Source of the DNA: Pseudomonas sp. ANT_H12B
GTDB taxonomy: Bacteria; Pseudomonadota; Gammaproteobacteria; Pseudomonadales; Pseudomonadaceae
Direction: 5' to 3'
NCBI RefSeq assembly: GCF_008369325.1
Contig: NZ_VOBI01000019.1
Span: 78,884-142,883 of the forward strand
Length of the DNA stretch: 64,000 nt
A model generated the notes under the pieces. It did not search any database. It saw only the letters and a list, made by a program, of their open reading frames with translations, and was not told the origin of the DNA. Of this stretch, positions 7,745-16,411 are shown in pieces (positions within the stretch are counted from its first letter, which is position 1; every line of letters begins with the position of its first letter). Position numbers and translations under genes: made by a program.

Positions 7745-8422
7745 TCAGGCCAGTGGCCCATTGAGCAAAGGAACAAAGCGCACGGAGCCCAGAACACGCC
7801 TGGAAAAGCCCTGTTCTTCGCGGATGATCAACATCAATTGTTGAACCTCGCCGGCCCCCACCGGAATCACCAGCCGTCCTCCCGGCGCCAATTGATCGAG
7901 CAGCGCTTGAGGTACATCCGTCGCCACCGCAGTCACGATAATCCCGTTGTACGGTGCCAGTGCCGGCCAGCCCTCCCAGCCATCGCCCCAGCGGAATACC
8001 ACGTTGCGCAGGTTCAACTCGACCAGGCGTTCCTTGGCCCGGTCCTGCAGAACCTTGATGCGTTCAACCGAAAACACCCGCTCGACCAGTTGCGACAGCA
8101 CCGCCGTCTGGTAGCCCGAACCGGTGCCGATTTCCATCACCTTGTCCAGCGGACCGGCCTCCAGCAGCAACTCGCTCATGCGAGCCACCATATAAGGCTG
8201 GGAGATGGTCTGGTTATGCCCGATCGGCAGCGCAGTGTCTTCGTAAGCGCGATGGGCCAGTGCTTCGTCGACGAACAGGTGACGCGGTGTACGGCGAATG
8301 ACTTCCAGCACCTTGGCGTTTGAAACGCCTTCTTCATACAGACGCTGAATAAGTCGTTCGCGGGTCCGCTGAGAGGTCATCCCGATGCCACGACGCAGAA
8401 TATCGTCTTGTTCACGAGCCAT
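7745..8422 (-). CDS. pcm: Protein-L-isoaspartate O-methyltransferase
   Basis: Uses S-adenosylmethionine to methylate L-isoaspartyl residues in aged proteins, starting their repair. SAM-binding motif I (MEIGTGSGYQTAVL) is near residues 96-109. The first ATG at 8422 overlaps the surE stop (TAATG), suggesting translational coupling, but P. aeruginosa Pcm begins at the equivalent of the internal ATG at 8380 (MTSQRTRERL, 211 residues); both are possible. The surE-pcm-nlpD-rpoS order is a conserved gammaproteobacterial survival-gene cluster. Confidence 0.96.
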   Translation of the reverse strand: MAREQDDILRRGIGMTSQRTRERLIQRLYEEGVSNAKVLEVIRRTPRHLFVDEALAHRAYEDTALPIGHNQTISQPYMVARMSELLLEAGPLDKVMEIGTGSGYQTAVLSQLVERVFSVERIKVLQDRAKERLVELNLRNVVFRWGDGWEGWPALAPYNGIIVTAVATDVPQALLDQLAPGGRLVIPVGAGEVQQLMLIIREEQGFSRRVLGSVRFVPLLNGPLA

Positions 8423-9171
8423 TAGTGCAACCCCTCCAGCCAGCCATCGAGACTTCTGAAGGCATCATTAAAGGTGCGATCCAGTTGCAGTGGAGTGATT
8501 GAAACATAGCCCTGCATCACCGCATGGAAATCGGTGCCCGGACCACCGTCTTCGGCGTCCCCGGCCGCGGCGATCCAGTAACCGGATTTACCGCGCGGAT
8601 CGACAACCTTCATCGGCGCCGCAGCGCGTGCGCGATGTCCGAGGCGGGTCAACTGAATACCGCGGATATGGTCCAGCGGCAAATTGGGAATGTTCACGTT
8701 CAGTACCGTGCGCGGTGGCAGCTCAAGGTCAGCATGGGCTTCTACCAGTTTGCGCGCAAAGTAGGCGGCCGTGGGAAGGTTCTCTACTTGCCGTGAGACC
8801 AACGAAAAGGCAAACGAAGGACGCGCCAGGAAACGACCTTCAAGGGCCGCTGCCACGGTGCCGGAATACAGCACATCGTCCCCCAGGTTGGCGCCCAGGT
8901 TGATGCCGGAAACCACCATGTCCGGCTCGCGTTCCAGCAAGCCGTTGAGGCCCAGGTGCACGCAATCGGTCGGTGTGCCATTGAGGCTGATAAAGCCGTT
9001 GGCCAGAGTTTGCGGGTGCAACGGACGATCGAGCGTCAGCGAACTGCTGGCGCCGCTTTTGTCCTGGTCCGGGGCGATAACCACGCATTCGGTGTAATCC
9101 GCCAGCGCAGCATAAAGCGCGGCGAGACCGGGTGCGGTTACCCCATCGTCGTTAGAAATCAGAATACGCAT
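8422..9171 (-). CDS. surE: 5'/3'-nucleotidase SurE
   Basis: Metal-dependent phosphatase acting on nucleoside monophosphates (also exopolyphosphate in some species), 249 residues. The N-terminal MRILISNDDGVTAPGL contains the metal-binding Asp pair at residues 8-9; SGINLGANLGDDVLYSGT is the second conserved block. The ATG at 9171 starts exactly at this motif; a further 22 upstream residues are non-conserved and lie inside truD. The start overlaps the truD 3' end by 13 nt and the stop overlaps the pcm start by 1 nt, so the genes are tightly packed. Confidence 0.96.
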   Translation of the reverse strand: MRILISNDDGVTAPGLAALYAALADYTECVVIAPDQDKSGASSSLTLDRPLHPQTLANGFISLNGTPTDCVHLGLNGLLEREPDMVVSGINLGANLGDDVLYSGTVAAALEGRFLARPSFAFSLVSRQVENLPTAAYFARKLVEAHADLELPPRTVLNVNIPNLPLDHIRGIQLTRLGHRARAAAPMKVVDPRGKSGYWIAAAGDAEDGGPGTDFHAVMQGYVSITPLQLDRTFNDAFRSLDGWLEGLH

Positions 9172-10217
9172 GGGCTGTCCGTCTGCCCCACCGGCACCAG
9201 ATCGACGAGTTCGCGCACCAATACAGTGGCGAAGCATCCGGCCGGGAGGACGAATTCCAGTTGCAGAATGTCAGGCTCGGGATAATGCCACGTCAACCCA
9301 CCAATGGGCAGCCGCAGGATGCGACGTTCGTGGCTCATACCGGCGTTAATCAACCAGTCGCGCAAGTCTGATTCGCGAGCGGCGATTTCCTGCTCCAGTA
9401 CATGGACAGCGCCAGTCGCCGGCGAGTCACCTTCGCCCCACTGCGGACCGGTCGGGTGCAAGTCGAGAATAGCCAGACGCGGGTCGCTGCACTCGGCTTC
9501 ACCTGCCGGAAAAAAGCTGCGGCTATCGGTGAAGGCCAGCAAATCGCCGACCTGAGCTCGCTGCCAGGTGCCATCGGCGACACGCGCCGCCAACACCTGA
9601 TTGAACAGAAAACTGCGCGCCGTAGAGAGCAGACGCGAACGCACGTTGCGCTGCTCCGGCAGCGCTTTACGCGCGGCCCAGGCACGGGCATCGACCACGT
9701 TACCGCCGTCAAACCCAAAACGCTGGGCGCCGAAATAATTGGGAATACCTTGCTTGGCGATCAATTGCAGACGCTCTTCGATCGCCACTTTATCGCCAGC
9801 AAATTGCGTCAGTCGCAAAGTGAAGCCATTGGCCGAGTGGGCACCGCGTTGCAGCTTGCGTTTATGCCGACCTGTCTTGAGAATTTTCAGCGTGTCGTTT
9901 TCGGCCGCGGACAAATCAGGATCAGCCTTGCCCGGCAGCTGCACGCTGAACCACTGGCGAGTCAGTGCCTGACGGTCCTTGAGGCCCGCGTAACTGACGG
10001 TACGCAATGGTACGCCCGCAGCCTTGGCGATCCGCCGTGCCGCTTCCTCCGTATTCAAACCGCGCTTTTCCACCCAGATCCACAGGTGCTCGCCATCGCC
10101 ACTTAGAGGGATATTGAGAACTTCATCGACCTGGAAATCTTCCGCTGTCGCTTTCAGTATCGCGGTGCCGAGGGCTTCACCATAGGCTCGCGGGCCAAGC
10201 AGTTGCGCTTCGTTCAT
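9159..10217 (-). CDS. truD: tRNA pseudouridine(13) synthase TruD
   Basis: Converts U13 to pseudouridine in certain tRNAs (Glu in E. coli), 352 residues. The catalytic motif GLKDRQAL places the nucleophilic Asp at residue 81 (Asp80 in E. coli). Further TruD blocks (PNYFGAQRFG, NGFTLRL) are present. The start overlaps the ispF stop by 4 nt and the 3' end overlaps surE by 13 nt, so ispF-truD-surE-pcm reads as one minus-strand operon. Confidence 0.96.
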   Translation of the reverse strand: MNEAQLLGPRAYGEALGTAILKATAEDFQVDEVLNIPLSGDGEHLWIWVEKRGLNTEEAARRIAKAAGVPLRTVSYAGLKDRQALTRQWFSVQLPGKADPDLSAAENDTLKILKTGRHKRKLQRGAHSANGFTLRLTQFAGDKVAIEERLQLIAKQGIPNYFGAQRFGFDGGNVVDARAWAARKALPEQRNVRSRLLSTARSFLFNQVLAARVADGTWQRAQVGDLLAFTDSRSFFPAGEAECSDPRLAILDLHPTGPQWGEGDSPATGAVHVLEQEIAARESDLRDWLINAGMSHERRILRLPIGGLTWHYPEPDILQLEFVLPAGCFATVLVRELVDLVPVGQTDSPCVF

Positions 10218-10687
10218 GCGCGCAGCAACAAGGCAACGGAATGCACGGCAATACCTTCTTCGCGACCGACAAAGCCGAGCTTTTCGGTGGTGGTAGCTTT
10301 CACGTTCACTTGATCCAACTCAACTTGAAGATCCGCGGCAATCAGCGCGCGCATCGATTCGATATGCGGGGCCATTTTCGGCGCCTGAGCGACGATGGTG
10401 TTATCGACGTTGCCGACTTTCCAGCCCTTGGCGTGGATCAGTGCGACGACGTGACGCAACAGCACGCGGCTGTCGGCGCCCTTGAAAGTTGGGTCGGTAT
10501 CCGGGAAGTGCTTGCCGATATCACCCAGTGCGGCAGCACCGAGCAAGGCATCGCTCAAGGCGTGCAGCAGGACGTCACCGTCGGAATGAGCGAGCAGCCC
10601 GAAGCCGTGTGCAATGCGCACGCCGCCCAGAGTAATGAAATCGCCTTCAGCGAAACGGTGCACATCATAGCCGTGGCCAATACGCAT
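10214..10687 (-). CDS. ispF: 2-C-methyl-D-erythritol 2,4-cyclodiphosphate synthase
   Basis: Fifth step of the MEP isoprenoid pathway: cyclises CDP-methylerythritol phosphate with loss of CMP. 157 residues. Zinc ligands are visible as Asp8 and His10 (GYDVHRF) and His42 (GDVLLHAL), and the KATTTEKLGFVGREEG block is intact. Together with ispD (13812) and dxr (33876) three MEP genes are in the window. It is separated from fghA by a terminator and overlaps truD by 4 nt. Confidence 0.97.
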   Translation of the reverse strand: MRIGHGYDVHRFAEGDFITLGGVRIAHGFGLLAHSDGDVLLHALSDALLGAAALGDIGKHFPDTDPTFKGADSRVLLRHVVALIHAKGWKVGNVDNTIVAQAPKMAPHIESMRALIAADLQVELDQVNVKATTTEKLGFVGREEGIAVHSVALLLRA

Positions 10688-10689
10688 AA

Positions 10690-10722
10690 AAAAACGCCCC
10701 GATTTTTGTCAGGGCGTGATTC
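10690..10722 (-). terminator. Intrinsic terminator downstream of fghA
   Basis: Read on the minus strand: ACGCCCTGACAAAAATCGGGGCGT followed by six T. It separates the adhC-fghA unit from ispF. Confidence 0.8.
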
Positions 10723-10730
10723 TACCTGCA

Positions 10731-11576
10731 TTAGACGCCTAGGGCGCGTCCGTGATGTTGCAAGTGGTCGCCGATGAAGCTGGCTATGAAGAAATAGCTG
10801 TGGTCGTAGCCCGGTTGCAAGCGCAACGTCAGCGGATGAACCGCCAGTTTGGCCGCCTGTTGCAAGGCTTCAGGCTTGAGCTGAGTGGCCAGGAAATCAT
10901 CGCGATCACCTTGATCGACCAGCAGCGGCAGCTTCTCGCTTGCCTCGGCGATCAACGCGCAGGCATCCCATTCGCGCCACTTCGAACGGTCTTCACCCAG
11001 GTAACGGGAGAACGCCTTCTGACCCCACGGGCAATCCATCGGATTGTTGATGGGCGAGAATGCTGACACCGACTGATAACGCCCCGGATTGCGCAACGCA
11101 CAGACCAGCGCACCATGGCCGCCCATGGAGTGACCGCTGATGCCGCGTTTGTCCGATGCGGGGAAATGAGCCTCAACCAATGCCGGCAATTCCTGCACCA
11201 CATAGTCATGCATCCGATAGTGACGCGACCAAGGTTCCTGCGTGGCATTCAGATAAAACCCGGCACCGAGGCCGATGTCCCAGGCGCCATCCGGATCACC
11301 CGGCACATCGGGTCCGCGAGGACTGGTGTCCGGTGCAACGATGATCAGTCCCAGTTCGGCGGCCAAACGCATGGCGCCGGCCTTTTGCATGAAATTTTCG
11401 TCGGTGCAGGTCAGGCCGGACAGCCAATACAGCACCGGCAACTTACCGCCCTGCTCCGCTTGCGGCGGCAGGTACACGGCAAACACCATGTCGCAGCCGA
11501 GCACGTCGGAGCGATGCCGGTAGCGTTTGTGCCAGCCGCCGAAGCTTTTCTGGCAGGAGATATTTTCCAGGCTCAT
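10731..11576 (-). CDS. fghA: S-formylglutathione hydrolase
   Basis: Second enzyme of glutathione-dependent formaldehyde oxidation: hydrolyses S-formylglutathione to formate and glutathione. 281 residues, esterase D family, alpha/beta hydrolase fold. The nucleophile elbow GISGHSMGGHG puts the catalytic Ser at residue 150; DQGDRDDF and PGYDHSYFF supply the Asp and His. It follows adhC by 8 bp on the same strand, giving the full two-step pathway in one unit. Confidence 0.96.
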   Translation of the reverse strand: MSLENISCQKSFGGWHKRYRHRSDVLGCDMVFAVYLPPQAEQGGKLPVLYWLSGLTCTDENFMQKAGAMRLAAELGLIIVAPDTSPRGPDVPGDPDGAWDIGLGAGFYLNATQEPWSRHYRMHDYVVQELPALVEAHFPASDKRGISGHSMGGHGALVCALRNPGRYQSVSAFSPINNPMDCPWGQKAFSRYLGEDRSKWREWDACALIAEASEKLPLLVDQGDRDDFLATQLKPEALQQAAKLAVHPLTLRLQPGYDHSYFFIASFIGDHLQHHGRALGV

Positions 11577-11584
11577 GACCGACC

Positions 11585-12697
11585 TCAGAAATGGATGACG
11601 GAACGGATGCTCTTGCCTTCGTGCATCAGGTCGAACGCCTGGTTGATATCTTCCAGGCCCATGGTGTGGGTGATGAAAGTATCCAGCGGGATTTCGCCGG
11701 TTTCAGCCATCTCGACATAGCTTGGCAACTCGGTACGGCCACGCACGCCGCCGAACGCCGAACCGCGCCAGACGCGACCGGTGACCAACTGGAATGGGCG
11801 GGTGGAGATTTCCTGACCTGCGCCAGCAACGCCGATGATCACCGATTCACCCCAACCCTTGTGGCAGCACTCAAGTGCGGCGCGCATCAATTGGACATTG
11901 CCGATACATTCGAAGGAAAAGTCGACGCCGCCATCGGTCATGTCGACGATGACTTCCTGGATCGGACGATCGAAATCTTTCGGGTTCACACAATCGGTTG
12001 CACCCAACTGCTTGGCGATTTCGAATTTGGCCGGGTTGATGTCGATGGCGATGATCCGCCCAGCCTTGGCTTTGACGGCGCCGATTATCGCCGACAGACC
12101 GATGCCGCCGAGACCGAAAATGGCGACGGTATCACCTGGTTTTACCTTGGCGGTATTAAGAACTGCACCGATGCCGGTGGTGACACCGCAGCCCAGCAGG
12201 CAGACTTTTTCCAGTGGCGCTTCTTTTGGAATTTTGGCGACGGAGATTTCCGGCAGCACGGTGTACTCGGAGAACGTCGAGGTGCCCATGTAGTGGAAAA
12301 TCGGCTGGCCCTTGTAGGAAAAGCGCGAAGTGCCGTCAGGCATCAGGCCTTTACCCTGAGTCGCGCGAATCGCCTGACACAGGTTGGTTTTACCCGACAG
12401 ACAGAATTTGCACTGGCGGCATTCCGGGGTGTACAGCGGGATCACATGATCGCCGACTGCGACGGAGGTCACACCCTCACCAATCGCCTCAACCACCGCG
12501 CCACCTTCGTGACCGAGGATCGACGGGAAGATCCCCTCCGGGTCCGCGCCCGACAGGGTGTAGGCGTCGGTATGGCAGACACCGGAGGCAACCACACGCA
12601 GCAAAACTTCACCGGCCTTGGGCATGGCGACATCGACTTCAACGATTTCGAGGGGTTTCTTGGCCTCGAAGGCAACGGCGGCGCGCGACTTGATCAT
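11585..12697 (-). CDS. adhC: S-(hydroxymethyl)glutathione dehydrogenase (class III alcohol dehydrogenase)
   Basis: Oxidises S-hydroxymethylglutathione (formaldehyde plus glutathione) to S-formylglutathione with NAD+. 370 residues from ATG 12697, preceded by a GGAG site; an upstream in-frame ATG adds 15 unlikely residues. Catalytic zinc ligands Cys41 and His63 and structural zinc cysteines 93, 96, 99 and 107 are visible; the Rossmann motif is GLGGIGL. Transcribed with fghA and divergent from a LysR gene 107 bp away that is the likely regulator. Confidence 0.97.
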   Translation of the reverse strand: MIKSRAAVAFEAKKPLEIVEVDVAMPKAGEVLLRVVASGVCHTDAYTLSGADPEGIFPSILGHEGGAVVEAIGEGVTSVAVGDHVIPLYTPECRQCKFCLSGKTNLCQAIRATQGKGLMPDGTSRFSYKGQPIFHYMGTSTFSEYTVLPEISVAKIPKEAPLEKVCLLGCGVTTGIGAVLNTAKVKPGDTVAIFGLGGIGLSAIIGAVKAKAGRIIAIDINPAKFEIAKQLGATDCVNPKDFDRPIQEVIVDMTDGGVDFSFECIGNVQLMRAALECCHKGWGESVIIGVAGAGQEISTRPFQLVTGRVWRGSAFGGVRGRTELPSYVEMAETGEIPLDTFITHTMGLEDINQAFDLMHEGKSIRSVIHF

Positions 12698-12731
12698 GTG
12701 GATTCTCCAGTGAATAAAAACGAGACAGGGA

Positions 12732-12783
12732 GTGTAATACACCGCCTGACGGTGAATAATCCGGACAAAAGCAAAACATTATT
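12732..12783. promoter_or_regulatory. Candidate LysR operator(s) between adhC and the regulator gene
   Basis: The divergent 107-bp gap holds a T-N11-A type palindrome GTGTA-A-TACAC (12732-12742) and a wider dyad AATAAT-N17-ATTATT (12755-12783). LysR-family proteins usually bind such dyads upstream of the divergent target. Assignment is from position and symmetry only. Confidence 0.35.
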
Positions 12784-12804
12784 GCCATACAGGGATAATC
12801 CTTG

Positions 12805-13701
12805 ATGTCCGAAAACCGCTGGGAAGGTATCGACGAGTTCGTCGCCGTGGCCGAGTGCAGTCAGTTCACGGCTGCCGCAGAACGCCTCGGGGTTTCGTCC
12901 TCCCACATCAGTCGACAAATAGTACGCCTCGAAGAGCGCCTTCAGACGCGACTGCTTTATCGCAGCACCCGCCGGGTCACGCTGACCGAGGCAGGGCAAA
13001 CCTTTCTGCAACATTGCCAGCGCCTACAGGATGGTCGCGAAGAAGCACTGCGAGCGGTGGGGGACCTGACTAGCGAACCCAAAGGCATGCTGCGCATGAC
13101 CTGCGCCGTGGCGTACGGCGAACGATTCATCGTGCCGCTGGTGACCCGCTTCATGGGGCTTTACCCGCAACTTCGAATCGATATTGAACTGAGCAATCGT
13201 CAACTCGACCTCGTGCACGAAGGGCTGGACCTGGCGATTCGCCTCGGTCGCCTCCAGGACTCACGACTGGTGGCAACGCGATTGGCACCTCGACGCATGT
13301 ACCTGTGCGCGTCGCCGTCCTACCTGGAACGGTATGGTCGCCCACACAGTTTGTCGGAACTGAGCCGTCATAACTGTCTCATCGGCAGTTCGGATATCTG
13401 GAAACTGGAACAGAACGGGCGGGAATTTTCCCAGCGGGTGCAGGGAAACTGGCGCTGTAACAGTGGGCAAGCGGTATTGGATGCGGCGCTGCAAGGGGTC
13501 GGGCTGTGTCAGTTGCCGGACTATTACGTGCTGGAGCATTTGAAAAACGGCGAATTGATTTCGCTACTGGACGCGCATCAACCGCCGAACACAGCCGTAT
13601 GGGCGCTTTACCCACAGCAGCGGCATTTGTCGCCCAAGGTGCGCAAGTTGGTGGATTATTTGAAGGAAGGGTTGGCTGAGCGGTCGGAGTATCGAAGTTA
13701 A
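12805..13701 (+). CDS. gfnR: LysR-family regulator, likely of adhC-fghA (GfnR-like)
   Basis: LysR-type transcription factor, 298 residues. The N-terminal winged helix-turn-helix (residues about 4-62: IDEFVAVAECSQFTAAAERLGVSSSHISRQI) is followed by a periplasmic-binding-protein-like effector domain. ATG 12805 has AGGGA upstream; the adjacent TTG at 12802 is less likely. Divergent orientation to the formaldehyde detoxification genes matches P. aeruginosa PA3630, which I recall being named GfnR for glutathione-dependent formaldehyde neutralisation. The effector is not deducible from the sequence; the symbol rests on synteny and recollection. Confidence 0.8.
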   Translation: MSENRWEGIDEFVAVAECSQFTAAAERLGVSSSHISRQIVRLEERLQTRLLYRSTRRVTLTEAGQTFLQHCQRLQDGREEALRAVGDLTSEPKGMLRMTCAVAYGERFIVPLVTRFMGLYPQLRIDIELSNRQLDLVHEGLDLAIRLGRLQDSRLVATRLAPRRMYLCASPSYLERYGRPHSLSELSRHNCLIGSSDIWKLEQNGREFSQRVQGNWRCNSGQAVLDAALQGVGLCQLPDYYVLEHLKNGELISLLDAHQPPNTAVWALYPQQRHLSPKVRKLVDYLKEGLAERSEYRS

Positions 13702-13748
13702 CTTAAGCGTTAGCTGGGCCGCTGAAAAGGTGTGCAACACAAAACAAA

Positions 13749-13768
13749 TGTGGGAGCAAGCTTGCTCC
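13749..13768. repeat. Single REP palindrome
   Basis: TGTGGGAGCAAGCTTGCTCC, the core of the common fluorescent-Pseudomonas REP, in the convergent gap between the LysR gene and ispD. No inverted partner is evident nearby. Confidence 0.7.
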
Positions 13769-13811
13769 GGGCGGCGTTCCGACGATAGCGATTGAACAGT
13801 CAACGAGCAAC

Positions 13812-14519
13812 TCAGCGGCGGTTGGACCAGCGCTGCTGCAACCATTCGAGGTCTTCGGGGCGAGTGACTTTCACATTATCCGCTCGTCCTTCAATCAGTC
13901 GCGGCGCCAGACCCGCCCATTCCATGGCCGAAGCTTCATCGGTGATGACCGCATCGGCCACCAGACTGTCGGCCAACGCCCGATGCAATGCACCAAGGCG
14001 AAACATCTGCGGCGTGTAAGCCTGCCAGATCACACTGCGATCCACGGTTTCGACAACACGGCCCTGCTTGTCGACCCGTTTGAGGGTATCGCGTGCCGGA
14101 ACCGCCAACAGTCCGCCAACCGGATCGTCAGCCAGTTCACTCAGCAACTTATCCAGATCATCGCCACTCAGGTTCGGCCGCGCGGCATCGTGAACCAACA
14201 CCCAATCCTCATCGTCAGCGCCCTGCGCATGCAAATGCAGCAGCGCATTGAGCACCGACCCGGAACGCTCGTCGTCGCCGTCAACGCGCTGAATACGCCA
14301 ATCGCCAGCACACGCCAGGTTTGGCCAATAAGGATCATCAACAGCAAGACAGACCACCAACCCCTTCAGGGAAGGATGATCAAGGAAACAGCCGAGGCTG
14401 TGTTCGAGAATAGTGCGCCCGCCCAGTTGCAAGTATTGCTTGGGACGGTCCGCGGCCATACGGGCACCGACGCCCGCGGCAGGAACTACAGCCCAGAAGG
14501 CCGGTAACGAGGGATTCAT
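13812..14519 (-). CDS. ispD: 2-C-methyl-D-erythritol 4-phosphate cytidylyltransferase
   Basis: Third MEP-pathway step: couples methylerythritol phosphate to CTP. 235 residues. The N-terminal nucleotide-binding loop VPAAGVGARM-x5-PKQYL (about 12-30) and the HDAARPN and TDEASAMEW motifs are intact. The start overlaps the ftsB stop by 4 nt (translational coupling). Unlike in some bacteria it is not adjacent to ispF: adhC, fghA and the LysR gene lie between, the usual Pseudomonas arrangement. Confidence 0.97.
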   Translation of the reverse strand: MNPSLPAFWAVVPAAGVGARMAADRPKQYLQLGGRTILEHSLGCFLDHPSLKGLVVCLAVDDPYWPNLACAGDWRIQRVDGDDERSGSVLNALLHLHAQGADDEDWVLVHDAARPNLSGDDLDKLLSELADDPVGGLLAVPARDTLKRVDKQGRVVETVDRSVIWQAYTPQMFRLGALHRALADSLVADAVITDEASAMEWAGLAPRLIEGRADNVKVTRPEDLEWLQQRWSNRR

Positions 14520-14794
14520 TGAGCCAACTGGTAAAGGGTTTCACCGTCCTTGACCATGCCCAACTCATGGCGAGCCCGCTCTTCAACGGTCTCCATGCCC
14601 TTTTTCAACTCACTGACTTCAGCGTCCATGACCCGATTGCGTTCCAGCAAACCTTCATTCTCCGCGTGCTGATCTGCGATCTGCTGAGTCAGTTCGGCCA
14701 CTTGCGCCAGACTGCCATCACCCACCCACAGGCGGTATTGCAAGCCAGCCAGCAGCAAGAGCAAGACGAGGAACAACCAATTGGGACTGCGCAT
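14516..14794 (-). CDS. ftsB: Cell division protein FtsB
   Basis: Small bitopic inner-membrane protein (92 residues) that forms the FtsQ-FtsB-FtsL complex of the divisome. One N-terminal membrane segment (about residues 4-20, WLFLVLLLLLAGLQYRLW) is followed by a periplasmic coiled coil (about 28-70, rich in Q, E, L) and a short C-terminal tail that in relatives contacts FtsQ. Placed between eno and ispD as in most gammaproteobacteria, with a 4-nt overlap to ispD. Confidence 0.95.
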   Translation of the reverse strand: MRSPNWLFLVLLLLLAGLQYRLWVGDGSLAQVAELTQQIADQHAENEGLLERNRVMDAEVSELKKGMETVEERARHELGMVKDGETLYQLAQ

Positions 14795-14852
14795 CGAATA
14801 TCAGGTATCCAGTGAAAAAAGACAGCCATGCCAAACTTTGAAGCTTCTGATA

Positions 14853-14882
14853 GCACGAAGCCTGGAAGACCCAGGCTTGTGC
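14853..14882. other. Strong hairpin in the eno-ftsB gap
   Basis: GCACGAAGCCTGG (14853-14865) pairs with CCAGGCTTGTGC (14871-14882) around a 5-nt loop with one bulge. There is no T-tract on the minus strand, so it looks like an mRNA-stabilising or processing structure in the eno/ftsB transcript rather than a terminator. Confidence 0.45.
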
Positions 14883-14965
14883 TGATAAGGCATCAGATTA
14901 GTGGCAAATCCATCGCTGTAGCGATTTTTCCGACACAATCCGGTGTCTTTTTTATCACGTACTAC

Positions 14966-16255
14966 TTAACCGCGGAACTCGCTGCGACCGTTGTACTTGG
15001 CTTTGCCATTCAACTGCTCTTCGATACGCAGCAGTTGGTTGTACTTGGAAACGCGATCGGAGCGGCACAGGGAGCCGGTCTTGATCTGGCCAGCCGAGGT
15101 GCCCACAGCCAGGTCGGCAATGGTCGAATCTTCGGTTTCGCCGGAGCGGTGCGAGATGACGGCAGTGTAACCAGCAGCCTTGGCCATCTGGATGGCTTCC
15201 AGGGTTTCGGTCAGGGTGCCGATCTGGTTGAACTTGATCAGGATCGAGTTGGCGATCTTTTTATCGATGCCTTCTTTCAGGATCTTGGTGTTGGTTACGA
15301 ACAGGTCGTCGCCTACCAGTTGGACTTTCTCGCCGATCTTGTCGGTGAGGATTTTCCAGCCAGCCCAGTCGGACTCGTCCAGGCCATCTTCGATCGAGAT
15401 GATCGGGTAACGCTCGGTCAGACCTTTGAGGTAATCAGCGAAACCTTCAGCGGTGAACACCTGACCTTCGCCGGACAGGTTGTATTTACCGTCTTCGTAG
15501 AACTCGCTCGCCGCGCAGTCCAGCGCCAGGGTCACGTCGGTGCCCAGCTTGTAACCGGCATTGGCCACGGCTTCGGAGATCACTTTCAAAGCGTCTTCGT
15601 TGGAGGCCAGGTTCGGTGCGAAACCACCTTCGTCACCAACAGCAGTGCTCAGGCCACGGGCCTTCAGAACAGCTTTCAGGTGATGGAAAATCTCGGTGCC
15701 CATGCGCAGACCTTCCGAGAAAGACTTGGCGCCAACCGGCTGAACCATGAATTCTTGGATGTCGACGTTGTTATCGGCGTGCTCGCCACCGTTGATGATG
15801 TTCATCATCGGAACCGGCATCGAGTAAACACCCGGGGTGCCGTTCAGGTTGGCGATGTGAGCGTACAACGGCAGGTCCTGGTCCTGTGCTGCTGCCTTGG
15901 CTGCTGCCAGGGAAACGGCGAGGATCGCGTTAGCGCCCAGGGAACCTTTGTTTTCAGTACCGTCGAGCTTGATCATCGCGTGATCGAGCGCTTTCTGGTC
16001 GCTTGGGTCTGCACCTTTCAACAAGTCGCGGATCGGACCGTTGATATTGGCTACGGCTTTGAGTACGCCCTTGCCCAGGTAACGGCTCTTGTCGCCATCA
16101 CGCAGCTCGAGCGCTTCACGCGAGCCAGTGGAAGCACCGGACGGCGCGCAAGCACTACCGATGATGCCGTTATCGAGAAGCACGTCCGCTTCCACGGTGG
16201 GGTTGCCACGGGAGTCGAGAACTTCACGACCTTTGATGTCGACGATTTTTGCCAT
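14966..16255 (-). CDS. eno: Enolase
   Basis: Interconverts 2-phosphoglycerate and phosphoenolpyruvate; in many gammaproteobacteria also part of the RNA degradosome. 429 residues from ATG 16255 (MAKIVDIKGREVLDSRGNPTVE); an ATG 12 nt upstream is less likely. Magnesium ligands lie in ALDCAASEF, SIEDGLDESDW and VGDDLFVTN; the catalytic Lys is in LIKFNQIGTLTET; the family signature SHRSGETEDSTIADLAVGT is intact. kdsA lies upstream with a 156-bp gap. Confidence 0.98.
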   Translation of the reverse strand: MAKIVDIKGREVLDSRGNPTVEADVLLDNGIIGSACAPSGASTGSREALELRDGDKSRYLGKGVLKAVANINGPIRDLLKGADPSDQKALDHAMIKLDGTENKGSLGANAILAVSLAAAKAAAQDQDLPLYAHIANLNGTPGVYSMPVPMMNIINGGEHADNNVDIQEFMVQPVGAKSFSEGLRMGTEIFHHLKAVLKARGLSTAVGDEGGFAPNLASNEDALKVISEAVANAGYKLGTDVTLALDCAASEFYEDGKYNLSGEGQVFTAEGFADYLKGLTERYPIISIEDGLDESDWAGWKILTDKIGEKVQLVGDDLFVTNTKILKEGIDKKIANSILIKFNQIGTLTETLEAIQMAKAAGYTAVISHRSGETEDSTIADLAVGTSAGQIKTGSLCRSDRVSKYNQLLRIEEQLNGKAKYNGRSEFRG

Positions 16256-16353
16256 TGTTGTAAACACTCCAAAGTTGACGAAAACGACGCAGCTAGAGGA
16301 AATCTTTTACCGTCGGCAAGTGATGTGCAGCAGGCAGACTTGCGGGCGATAAG

Positions 16354-16375
16354 GCTCAGGCCCGAGGGCCTGAGC
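16354..16375. other. Perfect 10-bp stem between kdsA and eno
   Basis: GCTCAGGCCC-GA-GGGCCTGAGC forms a near-loopless palindrome 37 bp after the kdsA stop (minus strand), followed by only weakly A/T-rich sequence. It may act as a weak terminator or RNase boundary element. Confidence 0.45.
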
Positions 16376-16411
16376 ATTAATTCGTGCGGTACTTTACCGG
16401 AGAAATGAGAT

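Noticed and set aside
14828..16408. 526-codon plus-strand frame opposite eno
   Set aside because: Mirror of the highly biased eno codon pattern on the other strand; no motifs, no ribosome-binding site, and eno is certain.
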